DNA from: Tolumonas auensis DSM 9187
Lineage (GTDB): Bacteria > Pseudomonadota > Gammaproteobacteria > Enterobacterales > Aeromonadaceae
Assembly: GCF_000023065.1 (NCBI RefSeq)
Contig: NC_012691.1
Location: 2,338,501 to 2,402,500, forward strand
DNA length: 64,000 nucleotides
Direction of reading: 5' to 3'
Shown: positions 53,833 to 63,313 of the stretch, one piece after another
Position numbering within the stretch: the first letter of the stretch is position 1
How the letters are laid out: every line of letters begins with the position of its first letter
Translations under genes and position numbers: made by a program
Notes under the pieces: model-generated
What the model was told of the DNA's origin: nothing
Databases searched by the model: none
The model's input: the letters and a program-made list of their open reading frames with translations, nothing else

Positions 53833-56622
53833 ATGCAGATATACCGAGCACCAGATGACAGATGTGATTACCGCTATCTCGGGTTATCAAATGGATTACG
53901 CGTTTTATTGATTCATGATCCGGTTGCGGAGCGATCAGCTGCATCAATGGCGGTCGAATGCGGTCATTTTTCCGATCCGCCTCAGCGTCAGGGAATGGCA
54001 CATTTTCTGGAGCATATGCTGTTTCTTGGCACCGAATCATTCCCTCATCCCGGTGAATACCAGGCTTTTATCGCACAGCATGGCGGCAATCATAATGCCT
54101 GGACAGGCACAGAACACTCCAATTATTTCTTTGATATATCGACTGAGTTTTTCGGCGCAGCACTGCATCGCTTTTCACAGTTTTTTATTAACCCGACGTT
54201 TAATGCTGAACTCGTAGAACGTGAACGACACGCTATCGACTCTGAATACCGGCTGAAAATCAGCGATGATGTCCGCCGTAGTTATCAGGTACATAAGGAA
54301 ACCGTAAATCCGGCGCATCCGTTCAGTAAGTTTTCCGTCGGAAATCTGGAAACGCTGCATGAGAATCCGGGAGAATCACTGCGGGAAGAAGTAAAAGCAT
54401 TTTTTGAACAGCACTACAGTGCAGATCGGATGACGCTGGTTTTACAATCCGACTGGTCACTTGCTGATCAGGAAACTGCGATACGACAATTCTTTTCTGC
54501 TGTTATCTGCCGTCCGTCACTCCCTGCCACAACGATATCCGCGCCGTTATACCGGGAGCAGGATCTCCGGCTCAGAATTCAAATCAGACCGCTCAAAGAG
54601 TTACGCCGGTTATCCGTAAGTTTCGCCCTACCCAATGTCGATGCTGATTATCCAACCAAGCCATTAACTTACATCAGCCATTTGCTGGGTTATGAAGGTA
54701 AAGGCAGTCTGTTTGGCTATATGAAACGGCAAGGTTGGATTAGCGCATTGTCTGCCGGAGGTGGTATCGGTGGCTCCAATTTCCGGGATTTTCAGGTTAA
54801 TTTCTCGCTCACGCCCAAAGGGCTGGAGCATGAAACCTCGATCATAGAACATCTGTTCAGCTTTCTGCGCTTGCTCACTGAACAAGGTATGGATGACTGG
54901 AGGTATGAAGAAAAAGCGACTTTGCTGAAAACGATGTATCTGGTGCAGGAACACTCCCGCCCTTTAGATAATGTCTCGCATCTGTCGATGAATCTGTTCC
55001 ATTATGCCCCGGAGGATGTGATCAGAGGCGATTATCTGATGACCGGGCTTGATGCTGCACAAATCCGGGAGATGCTGCGTTTCATGACGCCGGATAATAT
55101 GCGGATCACGCTGATAGCGCCGGAAACAGAAACAGACAAGATTGCTGCCTGGTATGACACACCTTATCGAGTCGAGCCAATCGAAACAGCCTGGCTGAAT
55201 ATCTGGCGTAACGCCGCATTACCCGACGCCAAACGTTACAGACTGCCGGAACCAAATTCATTTCTTCCGGATCGGTTTACCGTGCGCCCGAATGCAGAAC
55301 CACAATCGATCCCGCACCGCTTGATCCATCGGGCCGGACTGCGAGTCTGGCATCTGCAGGATGATTCTTTTGCCACACCGAAAGCCAGTTTATTCATCGC
55401 CGTAGACAGCGAGCATGCCGTACAGTCCCCCTATCACATTGCGATGACCAGGCTGATGGTTGATCTGCTGCTTGATCATCTGAATGAATTCACTTATCCC
55501 GCCGAAATTGCCGGACTGAATTACAATATTTATGCTCATCAGGGTGGTTTTACCATACAGCTCAGTGGCTTCAGCTGCCGTTTGTATCACCTGCTTGAAC
55601 TATTGCTGAAAAACCGCACCGCAGGACATTATGAACCGGAACGCTTCTATTCGATCCGGGAACAATTATTACGTCACTGGCGTAATCAGAACAAAGGCCG
55701 GCCGATAGCCCATTTATTCAGTCAGCTGACAAGTTTGTTACAACCCAATAATCCTCCGGTTGAAGCATTACTTTCCCATTTAGAGAACGTCACACCGTCT
55801 GAATTACCCCAATTCATGCGACGTCTGTTTCAGGCGGTACATCTGGAGGTACTGGCGCATGGCGATATTCAGGAAGATGAAGTCCGCCAGATTGCCGGTC
55901 TTCTGGAGCGGGAAATTACACCGAATAGCCTGCCCAGCAGAGAGACCCGTCGTCGTTTAGTCGATATTCGTAATGCCGGTACGTTGCTCTATGAATGCCC
56001 ATGTCCGCATAATGACTCGGCACTGCTGCTGTATTATCAGTCACCGGAGAAAGATGCGAACAGCATTGCCTGCTATACGCTGGCCAACCACATTATGTCT
56101 TCACCTTTCTTCCACGATTTACGAACCCAGCAACAGCTTGGCTATGTCGTCGGAACAGGCAATCTACCCCTGAACCGGCATCCGGGACTGGTATTTTATG
56201 TTCAGTCTCCGGTCATGGCACCTGATGGTTTGCTGGCTGCAATAGAGTTATTTATTGATGCCTTCCATATGCAATTACTAGAAATGAATGAGCAAACCTG
56301 GCAAAGCAACAAACAGGGACTGATCAGTCAACTGACCGAAGCAGATGCCAACTTACGTGCCCGCAGTCAGCGATTATGGGGAAGTATTGGCAGCCGTGAT
56401 TTCTCTTTCCGCCAGAGAGAACAGGTAGCCATAAAACTCGAACAACTTTCACGGGCGGATTTTATTCGTTTTGTCCGTTCATTAGGTTCATCACAAGCTG
56501 ACAGAGTCGTGCTCTATAGTCAGGGAGATGCGCATCAGGGAGACACCAGCGGGATTGAAGGTGTCCATATCGATTATTTAGCAGAGTTTCAGCAGACATC
56601 CGCACAGTTTCAGTCTATCTGA
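53833..56622 (+). CDS. Insulinase/pitrilysin family zinc metallopeptidase without signal peptide
   Basis: M16A peptidase of 929 aa. The inverted zinc motif HFLEH lies at residues 57-61 (GMAHFLEHMLFLG) with the distal Glu in ERERHAIDSEYRLK near 133-140. The usual four M16 repeats follow, including FALPNVDAD and SPFFHDLRTQQQLGYVVGTG near 760. E. coli pitrilysin (Ptr) is periplasmic and has a signal peptide; this protein starts MQIYRAPDDRCDYRYLGLSN and has none, so it is probably cytoplasmic. Substrate unknown; members cleave short peptides. Confidence 0.9.
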   Translation: MQIYRAPDDRCDYRYLGLSNGLRVLLIHDPVAERSAASMAVECGHFSDPPQRQGMAHFLEHMLFLGTESFPHPGEYQAFIAQHGGNHNAWTGTEHSNYFFDISTEFFGAALHRFSQFFINPTFNAELVERERHAIDSEYRLKISDDVRRSYQVHKETVNPAHPFSKFSVGNLETLHENPGESLREEVKAFFEQHYSADRMTLVLQSDWSLADQETAIRQFFSAVICRPSLPATTISAPLYREQDLRLRIQIRPLKELRRLSVSFALPNVDADYPTKPLTYISHLLGYEGKGSLFGYMKRQGWISALSAGGGIGGSNFRDFQVNFSLTPKGLEHETSIIEHLFSFLRLLTEQGMDDWRYEEKATLLKTMYLVQEHSRPLDNVSHLSMNLFHYAPEDVIRGDYLMTGLDAAQIREMLRFMTPDNMRITLIAPETETDKIAAWYDTPYRVEPIETAWLNIWRNAALPDAKRYRLPEPNSFLPDRFTVRPNAEPQSIPHRLIHRAGLRVWHLQDDSFATPKASLFIAVDSEHAVQSPYHIAMTRLMVDLLLDHLNEFTYPAEIAGLNYNIYAHQGGFTIQLSGFSCRLYHLLELLLKNRTAGHYEPERFYSIREQLLRHWRNQNKGRPIAHLFSQLTSLLQPNNPPVEALLSHLENVTPSELPQFMRRLFQAVHLEVLAHGDIQEDEVRQIAGLLEREITPNSLPSRETRRRLVDIRNAGTLLYECPCPHNDSALLLYYQSPEKDANSIACYTLANHIMSSPFFHDLRTQQQLGYVVGTGNLPLNRHPGLVFYVQSPVMAPDGLLAAIELFIDAFHMQLLEMNEQTWQSNKQGLISQLTEADANLRARSQRLWGSIGSRDFSFRQREQVAIKLEQLSRADFIRFVRSLGSSQADRVVLYSQGDAHQGDTSGIEGVHIDYLAEFQQTSAQFQSI

Positions 56623-56643
56623 GCTGTGCTGATGTCATGGTAT

Positions 56644-57420
56644 TCAGCGTTGAGCCTGAGCAAACAGACGGAAGAAATTCTCGCTGGTTTGCTCAGCCAG
56701 TGACTCCGTCGAAACGCCACGCAGTTCTGCGACAAATTTAGCCACATCAGCAACATAGGCTGGCTCATTCTGGTGTCCGCGATGCGGCACCGGAGCCAGA
56801 TATGGTGAGTCAGTTTCAATCAGTAAACGATCAGCCGGGATCTGGCGGGTCACTTCTCTTAGTGCATCCGCATTACGGAATGTCACAATCCCGGAAATAG
56901 AAATATACATCCCCAGATCCAGCGCATCTTTCGCCATCGCCCAGTCTTCAGTGAAGCAATGCAATACACCACCGACTTCACCGGCTTGCTCTTCCCGTAA
57001 AATGGCCAGAGTATCTGCTTTGGCATCGCGGGTATGCACAATAACTGGTTTTTTCAGCTCACGGGAAACGCGGATGTGTTCACGGAACGCGTGCTGCTGT
57101 TCCGCTTTATTTTCAGTGCTGTAGTAGTAATCTAATCCTGTTTCGCCGATCGCAACCACCCGGGGATGTACAGCCAGCTCACGCAGCAACTCACCACTCC
57201 ATGGTGATTCCAGATCCAGCGGATGCACACCACAGGAAGCAAACACATTAGGATAAGGCAGCACTGACGTTAACATCGCCGGAAAGGCTTCCAGCGTTAC
57301 CGATACGGATAAGAAATGACTGACACCCCGTTGCCCAGCTTTATGTAATACATCAGCCAGATCATGGTGTTTCTTGTCGTAGTCGAGGCGATCAAGATGA
57401 CAATGAGAATCCACTAACAC
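56644..57420 (-). CDS. ycfH: TatD family metal-dependent hydrolase (YcfH-like)
   Basis: TIM-barrel hydrolase of 258 aa with metal ligands in VDSHCHLDRLDY near residue 3, GETGLDYYY near 97, HTRDAKADTLAIL near 132, HCFTEDW near 155 and ETDSPYLAP near 205. TatD relatives are DNases or D-aminoacyl-tRNA deacylases. It begins 3 bp after the holB stop, last of pabC-mltG-tmk-holB-ycfH, the order found in E. coli. Confidence 0.93.
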   Translation of the reverse strand: MLVDSHCHLDRLDYDKKHHDLADVLHKAGQRGVSHFLSVSVTLEAFPAMLTSVLPYPNVFASCGVHPLDLESPWSGELLRELAVHPRVVAIGETGLDYYYSTENKAEQQHAFREHIRVSRELKKPVIVHTRDAKADTLAILREEQAGEVGGVLHCFTEDWAMAKDALDLGMYISISGIVTFRNADALREVTRQIPADRLLIETDSPYLAPVPHRGHQNEPAYVADVAKFVAELRGVSTESLAEQTSENFFRLFAQAQR

Positions 57421-57423
57421 TTG

Positions 57424-58383
57424 TTATTCCTTGGTAAGAAGTTGATTTAGCCAGTCGGCAAAGAGAATAGACGGCACAGCTGATGGCATATCCAGCAAAG
57501 ATTGCTTCAGTAGCAATAGCTGTTGCAAACTTTCTAATAAACGCTCAGCAGGACGCTGAGCAAGAAATGACAATAAAGCCGGATGATCCGCGAACGGTAA
57601 TTGCTGCATAACCACACCTTGTTGCAGTTTCAGCGCATCCAGCAATAACCGGCTCAGCCACTCAAATGTGACCGGCATAGCTGAGACCCAGCATTTGGTC
57701 AGACTGCTGATAGTCCAGGGTTGCTGCCGGTATGCATCCAGCGCATTAATGACTGCCAGCCGTTGCTGTTCACCACCTTCATTCAGATATTCCAGCGTAC
57801 GAAGCGGAGCCCCCTGATTCAGGCGCAAGAGCGCGGGTGTGATTTCCCGGCCAGGCAATTGTTGTTGTAACCATGTCAGCGCCTGTTGTTCTTCAGCCTG
57901 CAATGTCCAGACCTGACAACGGCTGACAATGGTAGGTAACAACTTCATTGCTGATTCAGCCTGCAATATTAACAAGCTATTACCGGGTGGCTCTTCCAGC
58001 GTTTTTAATAACGCATTCTCTGCAGCTTCGGTCATCCGTTCCGCTTGCAGAATAACGGCAACCTTCCCTCGTCCCAATTGCGGACTGTTCATCAATTGAG
58101 CTGACAGTTGGCGGATAATATCTACGCCAATGGATTTAGCATCATCGGCGCCATATACATGCCAGTCAGGATGCGTCTGTTTACCGGATAACTGACAGGC
58201 ATGGCACTTACCGCAAGGTGTATTCTGTTGTGGTTGTTCACACAAAAACAGAGAGGCCCATTGAACGGCTAATGCTGATTTACCTATTCCTGCCGGTCCG
58301 ACCAGCAAAAATGCATGAGGCAGTCGCTTGCTGGCAAAAACCTGCTGAAACCGGAGCCAGTATGGCATCAGCCATGGATACAT
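57424..58383 (-). CDS. holB: DNA polymerase III delta' subunit
   Basis: Clamp-loader subunit of 319 aa. It shows a Walker A-like [15 protein letters not shown] near residue 29, the zinc-binding cysteines [17 protein letters not shown] near 48-64, and [17 protein letters not shown] near 125 with the conserved sensor 1 region QTVLSRC-like [10 protein letters not shown]. The start overlaps the tmk stop by 16 bp, so translation is coupled. The C terminus is weakly conserved, as usual. Confidence 0.94.
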   Translation of the reverse strand: MYPWLMPYWLRFQQVFASKRLPHAFLLVGPAGIGKSALAVQWASLFLCEQPQQNTPCGKCHACQLSGKQTHPDWHVYGADDAKSIGVDIIRQLSAQLMNSPQLGRGKVAVILQAERMTEAAENALLKTLEEPPGNSLLILQAESAMKLLPTIVSRCQVWTLQAEEQQALTWLQQQLPGREITPALLRLNQGAPLRTLEYLNEGGEQQRLAVINALDAYRQQPWTISSLTKCWVSAMPVTFEWLSRLLLDALKLQQGVVMQQLPFADHPALLSFLAQRPAERLLESLQQLLLLKQSLLDMPSAVPSILFADWLNQLLTKE

Positions 58384-58997
58384 AAAGCCTGCTCCAGTGC
58401 AGCATTGATGGCTGCTTGTACCTGCTCAGGTGTCTGACTGGCGTCAATGATAGATATCCGGGGGTCTTGTCTGGCTAATTCCAGATAACGCGCCCGGGTG
58501 CGCTGAAAGAAAGCCAGAGCCTCCTGTTCAATACGATCTAATTCACCGCGCTGTCTGGCCCGGTGCAGACCAATCGCCGGATCAATATCCAGATATAAAG
58601 TCAGATCCGGCGCAAAATCCCCCAGTACAGCCTGCTTGATCTGGCTGATCAGTACCGGATCGATCCCCCTGCCACCGCCCTGATAAGCCTGAGAAGAGAG
58701 ATCATGCCTGTCTCCCACAACCCAGTACCCGCTTTGCAAGGCTGGTTTAATGCGGTTTTCGACCAACTGAACTCTGGCGGCATACATCAGCAGCAATTCA
58801 GCCTGAACAGTCAGCGGTTCATCGTGCACTTCTTTCACTATGCTACGCATTTTTTCTGCCAGCGGCGTACCACCAGGTTCACGGGTTGTCTCTATCCGAG
58901 TAATACCATGCTGGCGTAACCAGTCCAGAACATAGCTAACTGCCGTGCTTTTCCCGGCACCTTCCAAACCTTCAATGACAATGAACTTACCGCTCAT
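58368..58997 (-). CDS. tmk: thymidylate kinase
   Basis: Phosphorylates dTMP to dTDP; 209 aa. P-loop [20 protein letters not shown] near residue 4-22, the DR(Y/H) base-binding part [20 protein letters not shown] near 95, and [21 protein letters not shown] with the lid near 135-155. The last codons overlap holB. It begins one base after the mltG stop. Confidence 0.96.
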   Translation of the reverse strand: MSGKFIVIEGLEGAGKSTAVSYVLDWLRQHGITRIETTREPGGTPLAEKMRSIVKEVHDEPLTVQAELLLMYAARVQLVENRIKPALQSGYWVVGDRHDLSSQAYQGGGRGIDPVLISQIKQAVLGDFAPDLTLYLDIDPAIGLHRARQRGELDRIEQEALAFFQRTRARYLELARQDPRISIIDASQTPEQVQAAINAALEQALCIHG

Positions 58998-60050
58998 CTA
59001 TTGCTCCAGCACATAGCGTCTTACCGCATTATTATGTTCTGCCAAAGAAGTTGAGAACTTATGAGCTCCACCACCCTTAGCCACAAAGTAGAGATAATTA
59101 GTTTTATCCGGATGTAATGCTGCTTTGATAGCAGCTTTCCCCGGCATCGCAATCGGTGTAGGAGGCAACCCGTCAATCACATAGGTGTTATATGGATTGT
59201 CGTCTTCCAGATCCCGGCGGCGGATATTCCCGTCATAACGATCTTTAACACCATAGATAACGGTCGGATCAGTCTGCAGTTTCATTTTCTTGTTTAAACG
59301 ATTCACAAAGACAGATGCAATACGAGGGCGTTCATCCACTTTACCTGTCTCTTTCTCAATAATCGAAGCCATGATCAGGGCTTCATAAGGTGAATCATAA
59401 GGAACTGATTTATCTCTGTTTTTCCAGTTTTTTTCCAGATAGCCCTTCATCTCATTATGCGCCCGGCGCAAAATATCCCGGCTGGTTGAGCCGACAGTAT
59501 AAGAATAAGTTTCGGGCAGAAACCAACCTTCTATATTTTCCTGCTCTATATTGAATTCACTGCGCAGGCTGTTGAGATCATCAGGTGTTAATGGTTGCTC
59601 CAGATACGGCGATTTACTGAGCGCTAGCAACCAGTCCTCAATACGTTGACCTTCTATCAGCGTGACGGAAAAAACAGCTTCCTTACCGCTGACAAACACC
59701 AAAAGCGCATGTTTAACGTTCCAGCCCTTTTCTATTTTATAAGTGCCGGCTTTGATTTGACTGAGTTCAGGATGCAATTTTAACCAGACGACAGACCAGA
59801 ATGGTGAAACAGGTTCGGCCGCTAATTCCACCAAAACATCTTTCGCTTTAGCACCTTTCGCCACGGTATAAAGCCGAGAATTTCCTTTCAGCAGCACAGA
59901 ATCAAGTTGCTGCCAGCTCCAGGAACCCCATGCAGTAAACGCACACAATGCAATCGCCATAACGGCTGTTAATATGCGTATTTTCTTAGGCCAACGCAGC
60001 CAACGCGTTTTGCAGGCGCTTAGCAAAGCGATGATCTTCATATTTGACAT
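58998..60050 (-). CDS. mltG: endolytic transglycosylase MltG (YceG)
   Basis: Inner-membrane lytic transglycosylase that ends nascent glycan strands. The 350-aa protein has one N-terminal membrane segment (residues 27-47, ILTAVMAIALCAFTAWGSW), a LysM-like part, and the catalytic domain with IEGWFLPETYSY near 163 and the catalytic Glu in MASIIEKETGK near 220, followed by LQTDPTVIYGV and NTYVIDGLPPTPIAMPG. The ATG at 60050 has AGGA 7 bases upstream, inside pabC, giving a 65-bp overlap. A later start at residue 31 is possible but has no good ribosome binding site. Confidence 0.95.
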   Translation of the reverse strand: MSNMKIIALLSACKTRWLRWPKKIRILTAVMAIALCAFTAWGSWSWQQLDSVLLKGNSRLYTVAKGAKAKDVLVELAAEPVSPFWSVVWLKLHPELSQIKAGTYKIEKGWNVKHALLVFVSGKEAVFSVTLIEGQRIEDWLLALSKSPYLEQPLTPDDLNSLRSEFNIEQENIEGWFLPETYSYTVGSTSRDILRRAHNEMKGYLEKNWKNRDKSVPYDSPYEALIMASIIEKETGKVDERPRIASVFVNRLNKKMKLQTDPTVIYGVKDRYDGNIRRRDLEDDNPYNTYVIDGLPPTPIAMPGKAAIKAALHPDKTNYLYFVAKGGGAHKFSTSLAEHNNAVRRYVLEQ

Positions 60051-60795
60051 CTTTTATTCCTGTTACCGGTACAATCCCCATCAGTGCATTTGTCATCCAG
60101 ACTTCATCTGCATCCAGCAGTATATCCAGCTCTGACGATACTGATTCAACAACATATTGCCAATCGGCCAGTTGCTGTATAACAAAGGCGCGCATCACAC
60201 CACACACCCCGGATTGTTGCAAGTCAGGCGTAAAAAAACGATTATTTTTTCGCCAAAACAAATTGGCCGTAACCGCTTCAACAACATTGCCCTGCCAATC
60301 AAGAACAACCGCCTCAGCCATTCCCCTGCTATCCAGTTCATCCTTCAGCAACACTTGCTCAAGCCGGTTTAACGTCTTAAGACCAGCCAGCATTGGCTGC
60401 CATCCTAAACGCTGTTCAGCAACACCTAAGCAAATACCTTGCTGCTGCCAGACATTGTAATGAACCGGATAGGGATGTGAAGAAACAATAATGGTAGGTG
60501 ACTGGCACCCCTGAGGGCTATATCCACGCCCTCCACTCCCCCGGGTAATGATTATTTTACCGCATGCTTCATCATCGCCGGCAGCTAGCTGGCAGCACTG
60601 TTCATATAACGAATCCAGATCCGGCAATGGCAACTTAAGCCGCGCACACCCTTCACGTAATCGTTGTATATGAAATTTCCATAGCTGGGGTTGATGGTTT
60701 TTCAGATGCAGAGTGGTGAACATACCGTCACCCAGTGTTAAGCCCCGATCCTGGGCTGAAACCTTAGTAACAGATGAACCATTAACCAGAAGCAT
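59986..60795 (-). CDS. pabC: aminodeoxychorismate lyase
   Basis: PLP enzyme of p-aminobenzoate synthesis for folate. The 269-aa protein begins MLLVNGSSVTKVSAQDRGLT, with FTTLHLKNHQPQLWKFHIQR near residue 27, ITRGSGGRGYSPQG near 85 and GLKTLNRLEQVLLK near 137 (family PLP lysine). It overlaps mltG by 65 bp. It follows fabF across a strong terminator; the fab-pabC order is conserved in E. coli. Confidence 0.95.
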   Translation of the reverse strand: MLLVNGSSVTKVSAQDRGLTLGDGMFTTLHLKNHQPQLWKFHIQRLREGCARLKLPLPDLDSLYEQCCQLAAGDDEACGKIIITRGSGGRGYSPQGCQSPTIIVSSHPYPVHYNVWQQQGICLGVAEQRLGWQPMLAGLKTLNRLEQVLLKDELDSRGMAEAVVLDWQGNVVEAVTANLFWRKNNRFFTPDLQQSGVCGVMRAFVIQQLADWQYVVESVSSELDILLDADEVWMTNALMGIVPVTGIKDVKYEDHRFAKRLQNALAALA

Positions 60796-60806
60796 AAAAT
60801 GATCAC

Positions 60807-60844
60807 AAATAAAAAGGGCCTGATAACAGTGTATCAGGCCCTTT
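60807..60844 (-). terminator. Terminator between fabF and pabC
   Basis: Arms AAAGGGCCTGATA and TATCAGGCCCTTT, 13 bp with a 6-base loop, followed on the minus strand by a short T-run (TTTTTATTTG), 17 bp past the fabF stop and 12 bp before the pabC start. pabC expression would rely on read-through or an internal promoter. Confidence 0.85.
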
Positions 60845-60860
60845 GAAATAATATCGAGCG

Positions 60861-62102
60861 TTAAACGCGTTTAAAAATCAGTGAACCGTTAGTACCACCG
60901 AAACCAAACGAGTTAGATAATGCACACTCAAAATTACCTGGTTTGGCAACATTAGCGACCAGATCCAAATCACACTCATCATCCGGATTATCCAGATTGA
61001 TAGTCGGAGGAGCGATCTGATCACGCAATGCCAGAACAGTGATGATAGCTTCAATCGCACCAGCAGCACCCAAGAGGTGACCTGTCATCGATTTAGTTGA
61101 GCTAACCATCAGATTATTGGCATGCGCACCAAATGTGCTTTTCACTGCACGCAGTTCTGTTTTATCACCTAATGGTGTAGAAGTACCGTGTGCATTGATA
61201 TAACCAATGGCTTCCGGAGCAATACCTGCGTCACGGATCGCATTCTGCATCGCCTGCGCAGCACCTCTGCCATCTTCTGGCGGGGCTGTCATGTGATGAG
61301 CGTCACCGCTCATACCGAAACCGATCAGTTCAGCATAAATCTTAGCGCCACGCGCTTTTGCATGCTCGTATTCTTCCAGAACCACCACACCGGCACCATC
61401 GCCAAGAACAAAACCATCACGGTCTTTATCCCATGGACGACTTGCTTTTTGTGGTTCATCGTTACGGGCAGACAATGCTTTCGCAGCAGCGAAACCACCC
61501 ATACCCATAGGGGTTGATGCTTTTTCTGTTCCACCAGCCACCATGGCATCTGCATCACCATAGGCAATCATGCGAGCGGCAAAACCAATCGAATGAGTAC
61601 CAGAAGAGCATGCAGTTGTGATCGCGATGTTAGGACCACGCAATTTCTTCATGATGGACAGATGACCTGCCGCCATGTTGATGATCGTGGAAGGAACAAA
61701 AAACGGGCTCAGTTTACGCGGGCCACCACCTAACAGACTGTTATGGTTTGATTCAATCAAACCCAGACCACCGATACCAGAACCAATGGTTACACCAACG
61801 CGATGCGCATTAGCGTCAGTGATCTCAAGACCAGAGTCGGCCAGAGCCTGAATACCAGCAGCAACACCGTATTGAATGAATAAATCCATTTTACGGGCGT
61901 CTTTTTTGCTGATGCCATGTTCTTCGGGATCAAAATTCTTCACCAGACCTGCAAATTTGGTTGGGAAGTCAGTCGTATCGAAATGATCGATGGAGGTGAT
62001 ACCACTTTGGCCTTTTAACAAGGTCTGCCAAGATTCTTCAGCAGTGTTACCTACGGGAGACAACATCCCCAGGCCGGTCACCACTACTCTGCGCTTTGAC
62101 AC
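60861..62102 (-). CDS. fabF: beta-ketoacyl-ACP synthase II
   Basis: Chain-elongating condensing enzyme of type II fatty acid synthesis, 413 aa as in E. coli. The Cys-His-His triad is intact: [13 protein letters not shown] near residue 163, [15 protein letters not shown] near 303, and [16 protein letters not shown] near 340. It begins 80 bp after acpP across a hairpin. Confidence 0.98.
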   Translation of the reverse strand: MSKRRVVVTGLGMLSPVGNTAEESWQTLLKGQSGITSIDHFDTTDFPTKFAGLVKNFDPEEHGISKKDARKMDLFIQYGVAAGIQALADSGLEITDANAHRVGVTIGSGIGGLGLIESNHNSLLGGGPRKLSPFFVPSTIINMAAGHLSIMKKLRGPNIAITTACSSGTHSIGFAARMIAYGDADAMVAGGTEKASTPMGMGGFAAAKALSARNDEPQKASRPWDKDRDGFVLGDGAGVVVLEEYEHAKARGAKIYAELIGFGMSGDAHHMTAPPEDGRGAAQAMQNAIRDAGIAPEAIGYINAHGTSTPLGDKTELRAVKSTFGAHANNLMVSSTKSMTGHLLGAAGAIEAIITVLALRDQIAPPTINLDNPDDECDLDLVANVAKPGNFECALSNSFGFGGTNGSLIFKRV

Positions 62103-62146
62103 AGGAAAGCCTCCGGGAGGAAAATAACGGATGTTAAAACAAGAAA

Positions 62147-62171
62147 CAGGAGCGTTAGAACCACGCTCCTG
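62147..62171 (-). repeat. Stem-loop between acpP and fabF
   Basis: CAGGAGCG and CGCTCCTG, 8-bp arms with a 9-base loop, 12 bp past the acpP stop, followed on the minus strand by TTTCTTGTTTT. It probably acts as a partial terminator that keeps acpP expression above fabF. Confidence 0.7.
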
Positions 62172-62182
62172 CTGTCAGGCGA

Positions 62183-62419
62183 TTATTCCTGATGAGAAAG
62201 GATGTAATCGATAGCAGCTTGAACAGTAGTGATCTTTTCTGCTTCTTCATCAGGGATTTCAGTATCGAACTCTTCTTCCAGCGCCATTACCAGCTCAACG
62301 GTATCCAGAGAGTCAGCACCTAAATCATCAACAAAAGATGCTGCTGATTTAACGTCGTCTTCTTTAACACCCAGTTGTTCAATGATAATTTTCTTTACGC
62401 GTTCTTCGATAGTACTCAT
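62183..62419 (-). CDS. acpP: acyl carrier protein
   Basis: Carrier of the growing acyl chain, 78 aa as in E. coli. The phosphopantetheine serine is Ser37 in [20 protein letters not shown]. The protein is very acidic (pattern [16 protein letters not shown]). It lies between fabG and fabF in conserved order. Confidence 0.99.
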   Translation of the reverse strand: MSTIEERVKKIIIEQLGVKEDDVKSAASFVDDLGADSLDTVELVMALEEEFDTEIPDEEAEKITTVQAAIDYILSHQE

Positions 62420-62567
62420 GACCTGATTTTTCCTTTAGAAATACGCAAATGCGTGTGTTGTCGTAGTGTATTCAATTGTTCATAGTTTGCAATACTCTTG
62501 GGGGCTGTCCCTTCAGGATTTTAGAAAAATTCCTCTATTTTCCGTCAAAAACACCCCCAAACGAATC

Positions 62568-63302
62568 TTAAACCATGTACATACCACCATTGACATGCAA
62601 AGTCTCACCGGTGATATAAGCGGCCTCATCAGAGGCCAAAAATGCCACTGCAGAAGCAATTTCCTGAGCAGATCCCAAGCGACCAGCCGGGACCTGACTC
62701 AGAATACCGTTACGCTGTTCATCATTAAGAACATGCGTCATATCTGTTTCAATAAAACCTGGAGCAACAGCATTGACAGTGATTCCACGGGAACCCACTT
62801 CACGCGCCAGGGATTTGGTGAAGCCTAATAAGCCCGCTTTAGCAGCAGCATAGTTCGTCTGACCAGCATTGCCCATAGTACCAACAACAGAACCAATGCT
62901 GATGATACGGCCATGACGTTTTTTCATCATGCTGCGTAATACGGCTTTAGATAAACGATATACCGATGACAAGTTGGTCTGGATGATGTCATCCCATTCG
63001 TCATCTTTCATACGCATCAGCAGATTGTCACGAGTGATACCCGCATTGTTGACCAGAATATCAACTTCACCATATTTAGCTTTGATAGCTGCAAACAATG
63101 CATCAATAGAAGCCTGCTCGGTCACATTCAATACCAATCCGGTACCCGCTTCACCCAGATATTCACTGATAGCTGCAGCACCTGATTCGCTGGTTGCAGT
63201 ACCTACAACAGTCGCACCACGGCTTACAAATGTCTGAGCAATCGCTTTACCAATACCGCGAGTGGCGCCTGTGACCAGTACTACTTTACCTTGAAAATTC
63301 AT
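62568..63302 (-). CDS. fabG: 3-oxoacyl-ACP reductase
   Basis: NADPH-dependent reduction of beta-ketoacyl-ACP, second step of each elongation round. From the ATG at 63302 it is 244 aa, the E. coli length; an ATG two codons earlier is too close to the AGAGGA site. It shows the NADP-binding VTGATRGIGKAIA near residue 10, NNAGITRDNLLMRMKDDEW near 86, and the catalytic YxxxK in NYAAAKAG near 151. Confidence 0.98.
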   Translation of the reverse strand: MNFQGKVVLVTGATRGIGKAIAQTFVSRGATVVGTATSESGAAAISEYLGEAGTGLVLNVTEQASIDALFAAIKAKYGEVDILVNNAGITRDNLLMRMKDDEWDDIIQTNLSSVYRLSKAVLRSMMKKRHGRIISIGSVVGTMGNAGQTNYAAAKAGLLGFTKSLAREVGSRGITVNAVAPGFIETDMTHVLNDEQRNGILSQVPAGRLGSAQEIASAVAFLASDEAAYITGETLHVNGGMYMV

Positions 63303-63313
63303 TCTCATTCCTC

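Noticed and set aside
62498-62560. TTGGGGG/CCCCCAA inverted repeat between acpP and fabG
   Set aside because: Only 7 bp with a 49-base loop; too weak to call as a structure.
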